Below are positions 55,554 to 64,000 of a DNA stretch of 64,000 nucleotides, one piece after another. Position 1 is the stretch's first letter. Each line of letters starts with the position of its first letter. The notes under the pieces are model-generated. The model was not told where the DNA came from. It was given only the letters and a program-made list of their open reading frames with translations, and ran no database searches. This DNA is from Paguma larvata (taxonomy: Eukaryota; Chordata; Mammalia; Carnivora; Viverridae): contig CM057841.1 in assembly GCA_030068075.1 (NCBI GenBank), positions 45,177,030-45,241,029 on the forward strand, in the 5' to 3' direction. The translations under genes were made by a program, and so were the position numbers.

Positions 55554-56689
55554 CCAACTAACCATTTACTATCTTTGGCAGTTCCTGTGGGTCAGGAATT
55601 TGGGGTAACCTGAGTAGAAGGATCCAGCTCTCGGTGTTTCGAGAACTGCGGCAAGATGCTGGGCAGTGTGGAAGTCATCCGAAGGCCGGGCTGGAGCTGG
55701 GAGATCCACCTCTAGGATGGCTCACTCACGACTGGAAACTTAGTGCCAGCTTCCGGGTGGGGCCTCAGTTCCTCTCCATGCAGGCTTCCCTGCAGAGATG
55801 CTCAAGTGCCCTCAAAGGAGCCTCTTCCTCTAAAACAAGCTGGCTGGGAGACCCAGATGGAGGCTGCATTCTCTTTTAAGACTTAGCCTCAGAAGGCAGA
55901 CACTGTCGCTTTCACCAAATTCTATCGTTCACATAGGCTGGCCCTGAGAAACGTGTGAGGAGGGGTGCAGGAGGGAAGGTGGCAGGGGGCGCAGGCTGGA
56001 GACACGTTGGAGGCTGGCAACTGCAAACAGGTGGATTTCAAAGCTCTACCCTTTGTTGTTCCCGCGGAGATGACCTAACTTTATGGACCCCAGGCAAGAG
56101 GTCAAAAAATAGGTGGGGGGTTTACAGGATGGTGACAGCACCGTGTTGCACTCCGTGGATTTAACAACCTGCCTTGGAGCTTCCTGACTGTCCTGCTGGG
56201 GACTTTGAGGAGAAGGAGAATCTAAGCATCCTACGTAACAGAAAGATACAGCACTCCAAGCCTTCCTGTCCTTGGATCATTGCCCCTGGTAGTCACCTCT
56301 GGAAGAGCCAACCCTTTGTCACCCTATCTACAGCAGCAAAGTCGTCCTGGAACGTCACTGGGGTTATTTGACGCAGTAGTCGAATCCACATTCTCTCCTG
56401 GCAAATCAGCAAGTACTTATTAAGCATCTACTGTGTACCCAAGAGCAAATCCCGGGATCATCTGAGACCAGCGTAGACGGATATGCCAGGCGTGACCAAA
56501 ATAGATTGTTGTCAAGCCCACCTGTCTTAAGGCTTCAAAGGCAACAACTGGAAAGGATTTTTTTGTTTTTGAGTTAGCATTTAGAGGAGTTACAGCCCTA
56601 AGAATGCTTTCAGGTTCATTTTCATTTAGAAAATTCCCGAGGTCATAAAACAAAAGATAGACTAAGGGAGAGTTCTAGAGACTTTCAGT
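55554..56689. other. Unique intergenic DNA with a CTCF-like core
   Basis: No gene was recognised. The sequence gcagggggcgc (55982-55992) matches the core of the CTCF motif. A weak L2/MIR-like start (cttattaagcatctactgtg) lies near 56415. Confidence 0.45.
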
Positions 56690-57150
56690 CACCTGACAAC
56701 AGGCGAAATGCTTATCCTGGATTAGATCCCGGATGGGGGAAAAGTGGCTAGAAAATACATTCTTGGAAATTGGTGGAATTGGAATACAAACGGTAGATTA
56801 AATAATAGTATTGGATCAGTACTATGTGAATCTGTTTCTGAATTTTATAATTGCATTGTGGTTATGCAATACGACATATTTATTCTTAGGAAATACGCAT
56901 TGAAGTATTATGGGGTAAAAGTGTCTACAGCTTAGTTTTGAGTGGTTCAGAAAAAAATTCTGCATATACATATGCACGCACGCGCACACACGGAAAGAGA
57001 GACAGCAAGCAAACGCGGGTAAATGTGAACCAGGAATGTGGGTGAAGGGTATTTGGGAATTCTTCATACGTATGCTATGTTTGCAGCTTTTCTATAAAAC
57101 TGAAATTGAAATTATTTCAAAATAAAAAGGTTTTAAAGAGAAAAAGAAAT
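56690..57150 (+). repeat. Old L1 3' UTR with tail
   Basis: The blocks cggtagattaaataatagta, attgcattgtggttatgcaa, cttaggaaatacgcattgaa and tgaaattatttcaaaataaa follow the closing segment of an old L1 3' UTR. A CA/CG-rich patch lies at 56970-56990. Confidence 0.65.
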
Positions 57151-57335
57151 ACCTGAGCGTCTTCTGTGAAGGACAAGATAGGTTGTAGTGTCATCGCTCC
57201 TCCACGGAATAGTAAACTGAAGGAGTCGGGGTCAGCCAGGGGCGATTACCCACGTGACCAAGACAGTGCTGTGGGTGCAGGTGCTGGAAGTGACAATGGT
57301 TTCAGCTGACGACATCTGCTGACAGTTAACAAAAA

Positions 57336-57448
57336 CCCCTGGCTGGCTTAGTCGGGGGCGCATGTGACTCTTGGTCTCGGGGTTGTGAGTTCGAGCCCCA
57401 CGTTGAGTGTAGAGATTTCTTAAAAATGAAATATTTTTAAGAAGAAAA
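57336..57448 (+). repeat. Short-form carnivore SINE
   Basis: The sequence runs acccctggctggcttagtcg, tgactcttggtctcgggg and cgagccccacgttgagtgta, then an A-rich tail. Confidence 0.9.
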
Positions 57449-58344
57449 ACTCCAGCATTACCAAAATTTTACACTGTCCCTGTGACCCCGCACTCAGCCC
57501 CCGAAAGTGACAGTGACGGCTTGCTCTACCCCCGAACTCTGGCCCGGCAGCCATGTCAGCGGCTTCTACGAGACGTCCCAGGCTGGGCAAGGGCATCGCT
57601 TGCCCTCTTGCTCCCCAGGACTGAGTGCCTCCTTCTGCTCAGTTGGGCCCTGGGCTGAAAGGCAGAAACAGCTCCCGTTCCCCCAACATCTAGCCTGGCT
57701 AGAAAGCCCTGGCACCAAACCCCCCAGGTTTCTAAGAACGTCTCAGAGCCTCAGAGTCGACCAAATGTCTTTGAACTGGTCCAGAGTAAGAGCCCGCCTC
57801 CACACAACACGACTTGGTCTCAGGAGCCACTGCTCCACGTGGAGGAGGCAGCGGGGAGCTCCGCGGACTCAGAACAAATAGATCCAATCAAGGCCCAGAG
57901 GATTCCCAAGCCAAAAATACCGGCCCTTTGGCCTTCGGAGCTCACTACATGTGAATTCCACGAACTGGTTTTAATGCCAGCCCAGCCTGGGTACCGTCAT
58001 CCTCCTGCCAGAGCCGACCGACTGGCTTTCCGTTCGCAGCGAGGAGAAGTGGAGAGGCCCAGGGACTTCAAAGGGGAGGAGGTCCCCGACAAGAGAATGA
58101 ATCACAGAGCCCTGATGAGAACGCCAGGGGAAGAAGGTCTTTCTAGTTCCCATGAAAGTGGTTACCAGACTGTGATGGCCCCAGGCGGGCCCACGGCCTG
58201 CAGCCGCCTGCTGGGGACAAAGACCTTTCTCCTTTAGCTCAGACTCTCTGATGTGTGTGAGGGGAAGACCAGCCTCCCGCTGTTTGCCATTCACAGAGGC
58301 CTTCCCGGCCTTCCTGACCCCCCAACGCCAGGCCAGGGAATCAC
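57449..58344. other. Unique intergenic DNA, moderate GC
   Basis: Open frames of 124-132 codons at 57507-57881 and 57839-58237 have no domain, splice-site support or recognisable homologue, so no gene was called. Confidence 0.45.
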
Positions 58345-58626
58345 AGGCCCGGCACACAGCAAGTTCTCACGAATAGCCAACACTTTCACGGCGCTTACCG
58401 AGGGCCACGCATTGTCCTAGGTGCTTTACAGTTAACATGTGACACGCCGCCCACCTCCCCCCCCACCCCCCATAACACCATGAGGGTGGTACTCCTAGTA
58501 TCCCTATTTGGTGGGTAGGGGAACTGAGTCAGAAGAGGTAAAGAAACATGCCCAAAGTCACTGACCTATAAATAATGAGGCCAGGATTTGAACCCTGGCT
58601 TGTGTCTATGCTTTTAACCACTTTCC
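58345..58626 (-). repeat. MIR fragment
   Basis: The blocks tgtcctaggtgctttacagt, aacaccatgagggtggtact, ggatttgaaccctggcttgt and cttttaaccacttt are in reverse MIR order, with a C-rich insertion at 58448-58469. The SINE at 58627 landed in its end. Confidence 0.8.
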
Positions 58627-58826
58627 TTTTTTTTTTTTTTTTTTAAAGTTTACCTATTTATTTTGAGAGTGAAAGAGAGTGCAAGCGGTGGAGAGGGAGA
58701 AAGGGAGAGAGAGGGAATCGCAAGCAGGCTTCGTGCCAAGGGGCTCAGACTCAACGCACCCTGAGGTCATGACCTGAGCTGAAATCAAGAGTCAGACGTT
58801 TAACCGACAGAGTCCCCGGGCTGCCC
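58627..58826 (-). repeat. Carnivore SINE in MIR with duplication
   Basis: A long T run, GA block and gaggtcatgacctgagctga are present, with a degraded head. It is flanked by cttttaaccactttc and ctcttaaccactttc. Confidence 0.92.
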
Positions 58827-58849
58827 GGCTCTTAACCACTTTCTACGCC

Positions 58850-59330
58850 AGGCCTCCTGTATGCTTTATGTGCTCATTCTGAAAACCCATAACTGAGGAA
58901 ATAAACACTCACATTTCAAAAGTCATTTATGGACAGGAGAAGACGGATAAGGAGGTCTGCAGAGCAGGCCGGCGGGTGACAGGACAGCGGCGTGGGCCTG
59001 ACCGCTCCCTGTGGCGCCCATAATCTGTCCCATGTCATCATCCGTCCCTTCACTCAGCCTCTCGCATTTCGAATTTAGGGCCCTACTGGGGCCTGAATGG
59101 GAGGAACCGAGAGGAGCACTGCTTGGATGATGAACTGAATCCGAGCACACAAACAGTGAGGGTCAGAGAAGGATTTGGGGCCGAGTGGGTCGTGCTGGCG
59201 TCAGGAGTAGCGTGGAGGGGCACTGTCCCGAGAGGCGTTTCCTGGCCACACACCACAGGTTGGGGGTCCTCCTCCGCCCGACAGACGGCTTCCTTATTGG
59301 GGCATTTTCCGTACTGGGTTGCAGGTGCCT
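58850..59330. other. Unique intergenic DNA, moderate GC
   Basis: No gene was recognised. Confidence 0.45.
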
Positions 59331-59420
59331 AATTCTCTGTCTGCTATGAATTTCTGTAAACCCAGTGCTAGGCAAGGACCAGTCACTGGGCGTTTGTTGA
59401 ATGACTTTCGGAATGAAAAA
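59330..59420 (+). repeat. L2-like 3' end
   Basis: The sequence cccagtgctaggcaaggacc, then gcgtttgttgaatgactttc, resembles the L2 3' end. Confidence 0.5.
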
Positions 59421-59479
59421 GGCCCTGAGGCCCTGAGGGAAAAAGAGCAGGCAGGCTCCGCAGAGCAGGAAGGGCCAGA

Positions 59480-59645
59480 GCAGGGCTTCTCAAACTACAC
59501 AAAACAGGAGAATCACGCAGGGATCTCGTGAAAATGCGAATCCTGACCCGGGAGGCGAGGGAGCCCGAGCTGCTCTGTTCCCAGCAAGCTGGAGCCGGTG
59601 ATGCCCACACTCCTGCTCCCTGGATCCGACTTTTGTGCCAAGGCC
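59480..59645 (+). repeat. MER20-like hAT transposon fossil
   Basis: The blocks gggcttctcaaactacacaa, gagaatcacgcagggatctc, gaatcctgacccgggaggcg and ggagccggtgatgcccacac are in MER20 order. Confidence 0.6.
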
Positions 59646-61514
59646 CTTGATGATTCCCTGGCCCTTCTCAGCCCCGAGGGAGCCTCATCCCACACTAAGC
59701 CCCCCTTCCTCTGCCCCTGCGCCCCTCTACTGCCCCCCACCCAGCCTTAGCTACTGATCCCATTTGCCCTCCTGCCCAGACCCGGGCTTGAAGACCACGG
59801 AACCGAATTTCCACAGTTCCCACAGTGGGGCCCGCTGGTCCCAGGCTGGGCCCAGTGAGGGGGCTCCTGCGGCCACAGATGCCTCCCAGATCACCCCTCC
59901 CGGAACTCAGCCTAACAGCTCACCTTCGCATCTTTGAGGCACCCAAAATCCTGCAATGACACAGGTATGTCCGGGAGCCGAAGGGATGGCAGAGATGGGG
60001 GAAAGACCTAACGCTCCATGATCCTCCTCGGCACCCCCCTAGGTCCGCAGACCCTAGTGGAGCACGGGATCGCTCGGTGAGGGTTTCCCATCCATCCCCA
60101 GCTTATGCCCTTACGAGCAAATGTAGGGACATCCGGAAATTCTAGAGCCACCACAGCAAACAGGCAAGGTTTGTCTTTTTTTCCGCAAGGGGACGTCCCC
60201 TCTCCCCCATCAGTGGTGCTCTTTTCTTTCTAAATCTTCGGGACCCTGGTCTCTTACTCCTCCCTCTTCTTAAAGGATCGGATGCTGTCATTTACGCCGA
60301 ATTGCACACGATTGATAAGATTAACACAAGTCACTTCTTGCTCTCCGTTTGCTCTTCTACCCTCGGCCCAGATCCATTTTCTCTCACTCTCTGTCCCTGG
60401 GAGGCTGGGCCCTCTGGTCCCCTCAACCTCTGGCTTCCGGTGGCCAGCGGCGGGGGTGGGGGTGGGATGGGCACTGCAGAGAAGCCTGAGGGCAGGGGGA
60501 ACATGGAGATATTTAGTCCCTGCTGCAGCCTGCCCTTGCCTCTCGGGCAGAGTCCGCTTCACCATGGCCCGGTGCTCCCTCAGGGCGGCTCCTCCAGGGC
60601 TCAGCTTCCATTAGGCTCCCTAGGGCTCCTCCGCCCCAGGGTGCTCCCAGCTGCCTGCCCTCGCACATTCCCGCGTGCCTCACCATCCCTGCTGGCTCCT
60701 TCCATCCTGCCCACTTCACTGTAAACACTCCCGTCACTAACTGTCTTCTTTTATTTTGTTTTTCAGTTAAACTCTTTGGCATGTGCCTTGTTTCCTGCTA
60801 GAATTCTGCCTGATAGGAATGTTGCATTTTTATCAAGTCCAGGGTTCCCAATTTGGTTTAGGCCAAAGCAATGAAGCTCTAATCCTAGAATTTGGAGGTT
60901 GAGGGAGTCCAGAGATAGGAGGTATCTTTAAGGGTGGGGAAGGGGGGGTGAGCCGGTGTTTCTCAGGGCCTTGAAATCCAGCTACAACAAGGCCTGGGAG
61001 TTAGTTAGCTTTTCCTTTTATTCTCTTTGGCCGCCATGAACTGAGCGGCTGCTGTGTTCCAGAACCGGGGCTCAGGATTGTGGGAATCAAAGACGATAGA
61101 GACCAGGCCCCATGTCCCACAACCTCACACTCAGGGACACTGGGGCCAGGGCAGGATGAAAGGCCTGGAATGGAATTGAATGTGACAGGCAGCCAAGCAG
61201 GGCAAAGCCGCGGAGATAAGGGCCTAATCAGAGTTCAGACAGAGAACAGAGGCAGGAACGCAGGCGGAGGCTTTGTTCCAAAGCTGGGGACCTGGGAGGA
61301 CCTCGCAGGGTGGGGGAGGAGGTCACACGGGACCTCGGAGCACTGCGCAGCAGCCCGTCGGCAGCCCCGGCCCGGAAGCCAGAGCGGGCCCGGTTCTGCC
61401 GCCTCCGTGGGCGCCCACGCGGTGTTATCCGCGCTCCCCCGGTTCTCGCCGCCGGCTGCTGAGCTCCGGCAGCGGCCCCCGGGCCAGCGCGCGCCCTGGG
61501 CACCAGCTCCTGCC
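59646..61514. other. Unique intergenic DNA, raised GC
   Basis: No gene is supported. The segment 61330-61510 is locally CpG-rich and gives overlapping open frames (160 codons from 61080, 99 codons on the minus strand) without domains. It is a minor GC patch rather than a clear CpG island. Confidence 0.45.
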
Positions 61515-61680
61515 GTCCTCCCAGCAACCCTGTGGGTGGGCGTTAGTCAGCCCTTTTTATAGCTAAGGAAACCGAGGCTCGGTCCAAATGACCGGCCCAC
61601 ACGTTTATAAGGAGACACTAGAAGAACCCGAATTTGAATCCAGACTGCCTGGCTCCAAACCGCTGATTTGCCCACCGCGA
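61515..61680 (-). repeat. MIR fragment
   Basis: The blocks ttttatagctaaggaaaccg, aggctcggtccaaatgaccg and aatttgaatccagactgcct are in reverse MIR order. Confidence 0.72.
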
Positions 61681-61699
61681 TTTCTAGCTCTTACAGGAA

Positions 61700-61948
61700 C
61701 AGCGGCAACTACAAGGAGCCGAGGGTGGTTCTGAACACTGGAATGGAGTATCTCATTTATTCTTCACAGCTCTTCCCTGAGGGAGGTCCTGGTATTACCA
61801 CTTACTTTCCAGAAGACAGTGTCCCACCAAGAGGAGGATTACATCACTCTTTCCAGGGCCCACGGCCAGGTCACGGTGCAGCCCAGTTTGAACCCAGGAG
61901 ACCAACCCCGAGTTCATGCCCCCGGCCACCACATTCCTCCAGGGCAAG
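61700..61948 (-). repeat. MIR-family fragment, second copy
   Basis: The blocks tctcatttattcttcacagc, cctgagggaggtcctggtat and tttgaacccaggagaccaac are in reverse MIR/MIR3 order, following another MIR in the same orientation. Confidence 0.62.
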
Positions 61949-61965
61949 CCTAAATCATTATTTTT

Positions 61966-62178
61966 ATTTGTTTGTTTGTTTGTTTTGAGAGAATGCACGC
62001 ACACGCACCAGAGAGACAGAGACAGAGAAAGCAGGAGGCGCAGAGAGAGAGGAAGAGAGAGAATCCCAAGCGAGCTCCATACTGTCAGCACAGAGCCTGA
62101 TGTGGGGCTTGAACCCATGAACTGTGAGACCAAGATCAAGAGTGTGATGCTTAACTGACTGAGCCACCCAGGTGCCCC
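61966..62178 (-). repeat. Carnivore SINE with duplication
   Basis: The tail contains repeated tttg units. The body is complete and ends gagccacccaggtgcccc. Flanks cctaaatcattattttt and cctaaactatttttttaat are an imperfect duplication. Confidence 0.92.
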
Positions 62179-63300
62179 CTAAACTATTTTTTTAATTACT
62201 TTGTTGAATCATTTTAGATTTACAGAAAATTATGAAGATAGCACAAACAGTTTCCTAAATAATCAGGCTAGGACTTTCAATACCATGTTGAATGAAAGTG
62301 TCAAGAGTGGGCATCCTTGTCTTGTTCCTATCTTAGAGGAAAAGCTCTCAGCGCTCACTGTTGAGGTATGAGGTTAGCTGTGGGCCTGCCACATATAGTA
62401 TGTATGTATGTACGTATGCATGCATGTATTTGTTTATTTAAGTTTTTATATTAAGCACCTGGCGCTCTTCAGGACAAGCACACTCCTTAATCCCCATCCT
62501 CTGTCTCACCCATCCTTCCAGCCACCTCCCCCTCTGGTAACCACCAATTTGTTCTCTATAGTTAAGAGTCTGTTTCTTGGTTTGTCTCTCTCTCTCTCTT
62601 TCCCCTTTGCTTGTTTTATTTCTTAAATTCCACATATGAGTGAAATCGCATGGTATTTGTCTTTCTCTGACTGACTTATTTCACTTAGCATAATCCTCTC
62701 TAGCTCTGTCCGTGTCGGTGCCAATGGCAAGATTTCATTCTTTTTGATGGCTGGATAAACATGTGGCCTTTATTATGTTGAGGGATGTTCCCTCTGTACT
62801 CGCCATTTGTTGAGAATTTTTGTCACCATCATATAAGATGCTGAATTTTATCAAATACTTTTTACGCATTTATGGAGATGATCCTATAACTTTTACCCCT
62901 AACTTTGTCAGCGTGGCGTATCACACTGATGGGTTTGTATACACTGACTCATCCTTGCACCCCTGGAATGAATCCCACTTGACCATGACGCATGATCCTT
63001 TTCCTGTATTCGATTTGGTTTGCTGATATTTTGTTGAAGACTGTTCTTGTGGCGTCTGTGTCTGGTTTCAGTATCAGGGTAATGTTGGCCTCATAAAATG
63101 AGTTTGGAAGAGTTTCTCTTATGTTTTTTGGAAGAGTTTGGGCAGAAGTGGTATTAATTCTTTAAATGTCTGGTAGTATTCACCAGTGAAGCCATCTAGT
63201 CCTGGACTTTTGTTTGTTCGAGGTTTTTGATTATTGTTTTAATCTCTTTACTAATACCCGATCTTTCAGATTTTCTATTTCTTCACGAAATAAAGAAAGA
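62179..63300 (-). repeat. Old L1 ORF2 region, antisense, split by a younger L1 end
   Basis: The blocks gtgggcatccttgtcttgtt, gttagctgtgggcctgccac, ggcctttattatgttgaggg, gggtaatgttggcctcataa and agccatctagtcctggactt are L1 ORF2 in antisense. The run breaks at about 62395 and resumes at about 62763. Frames are broken. Confidence 0.8.
62430..62762 (-). repeat. Carnivore L1 3' end inserted in older L1
   Basis: The blocks aatccccatcctctgtctca, accaatttgttctctatagt, taagagtctgtttcttggtt and ttaaattccacatatgagtg are carnivore L1 3' UTR in antisense. A TATG-type microsatellite (62397-62428) lies at its tail side. The edges are near acatatag and acatgtgg, a possible duplication. Confidence 0.8.
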
Positions 63301-63620
63301 CAAATAATCTCCAATCTTACTCATATGTGGAATGTAAAAAATGATACAAACAGGGACACCTGGCTGGCTCAGTCAGTAGAGCATGCAACTCTTGATTTTG
63401 GGGTTATGAGTTTGAGCCCTATGTTGACTGTAGAGATTAAAAATAAATAAAAATTTAAAACAAACAAGAAAAACAAACAAAAACCAAACTCGTACATACA
63501 GAAAAGAGATTGGTGTTTGCCAGAGTGGGGGTTGGCAAAATGGGTGAAGGTGGCCAAAAGGTACCAAAAAAAAGTTTCTATATACCCCAGGCTGGGTTCC
63601 CTTATCGTTTTCTTTTGCTT
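63300..63620 (+). repeat. L1 3' fragment, split by a short SINE
   Basis: The sequence cttactcatatgtggaatgt before the SINE, and aactcgtacatacagaaaag, gattggtgtttgccagagtg and gcaaaatgggtgaaggtggc after it, form one L1-type 3' segment. Confidence 0.6.
63353..63485 (+). repeat. Short-form carnivore SINE
   Basis: The sequence runs gggacacctggctggctcag, tgcaactcttgattttgg and ttgagccctatgttgactgt, then a long A-rich tail. Confidence 0.9.
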
Positions 63621-63817
63621 TGAATGTTTATTTATGTTTGAGAGAGAGAGAGAGAGAGTGCAAGCAGGGGAGAGGCAGAAAGAGAGGAGACAAAAGATCC
63701 ATAGCAGGCTCTACACTGACAACAGAGAGCCCAGTGCAGGGCTTGAACTCACGAACCATGAGATCATGACTTGAGCCGAACTCGGATGCTTAACCAACTG
63801 AGCCACCCAGGTGCCCT
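63621..63817 (-). repeat. Carnivore SINE, long form
   Basis: The sequence runs from gaatgtttatttatgtttga, through the GA run at 63639-63658, to gagccacccaggtgccc. Confidence 0.92.
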
Positions 63818-63952
63818 TTGTTTTGTTTTTTAAGTAGGCTCCATGCCCAGCACGGACCCCAGGGCAGAGCCTGAACTTATAACATCAAGATCAAGACCTG
63901 AGCTGAGATCAAGAGTCAGGTGCTTAACCAACTGAGCCACCTCGGCACCCCT
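63818..63952 (-). repeat. Carnivore SINE, different subfamily without GA block
   Basis: The tail gttttttaagtaggctccat leads directly into gcccagcacggaccccaggg and ends gagccacctcggcacccc. The layout (taagtaggctcc, no GA block) differs from the other long forms and resembles a more dog-like or ancestral carnivore type. Confidence 0.85.
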
Positions 63953-64000
63953 GATTTCCCTTACAGTTAATAGCTCACAGGATAGTACACGTGTTATAAC
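63953..64000. other. End of window
   Basis: Forty-eight bases with nothing recognised. Confidence 0.5.

Noticed and set aside
61080..61562. 160-codon plus-strand open frame and overlapping minus frame
   Set aside because: It lies in a local GC patch with competing frames on both strands and no recognisable domain or splice structure.

Overview
The window is mammalian nuclear DNA from a cat-family (feliform carnivore) genome. About 50 copies of a tRNA-Lys-type carnivore SINE are present, in two forms. The long form (about 200-240 bp) starts GGGGCGCCTGGGTGGCTC, has an internal CT-rich block and ends in an AAATAAATAAACATT-type tail. The short form is about 110-130 bp. There are also short pieces of a carnivore-type L1 3' end. 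Coding density is almost nil, and the non-repeat DNA is AT-rich apart from one CpG island. Species within the cat lineage cannot be decided from this sequence.

Only one protein-coding gene is supported: NFAT5 (TonEBP/OREBP), on the minus strand. Its first coding exon lies at 6806-6878 inside a CpG island (about 6300-7620). It encodes the conserved 24-residue N-terminus and ends in a clean GT splice donor. Positions 1-6805 are the start of intron 1, and transcription runs towards position 1. Everything right of about 7250 is upstream of NFAT5. On the opposite (plus) strand, at 7316-7371, is a hairpin that resembles human mir-1538. From memory, that locus also sits just upstream of and antisense to human NFAT5.

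Layout: 1-6805 is NFAT5 intron 1, with four SINEs and an inverted pair of MIR elements. 6806 to about 7215 is exon 1 (coding part plus inferred 5' UTR). About 7190-7320 is a TATA-less promoter with GC-box and NRF1-like motifs. 7372-12741 is upstream DNA with no carnivore SINE. 12742 to about 29700 is dense in SINEs and L1. About 29700-45500 is mixed unique sequence with ancient MIR, L2, MER5A and other fossils, plus a striking 34-bp-arm palindrome at 34165-34274. About 45500-51760 holds two old minus-strand L1 remnants. 51760-62179 is mostly unique intergenic DNA with scattered fossils. 62179-64000 is L1 broken up by a younger L1 end and by SINEs.

No second gene, rRNA, functional tRNA, CRISPR array or intact transposon was found. 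From memory, CYB5B lies beyond the upstream side and NQO1 beyond the downstream side in human, but no exon of either was recognised here. The most informative parts are the NFAT5 promoter with its divergent hairpin, the 8.4-kb SINE-free interval around it, the long palindrome, and several nested insertions that can be ordered from their target-site duplications.
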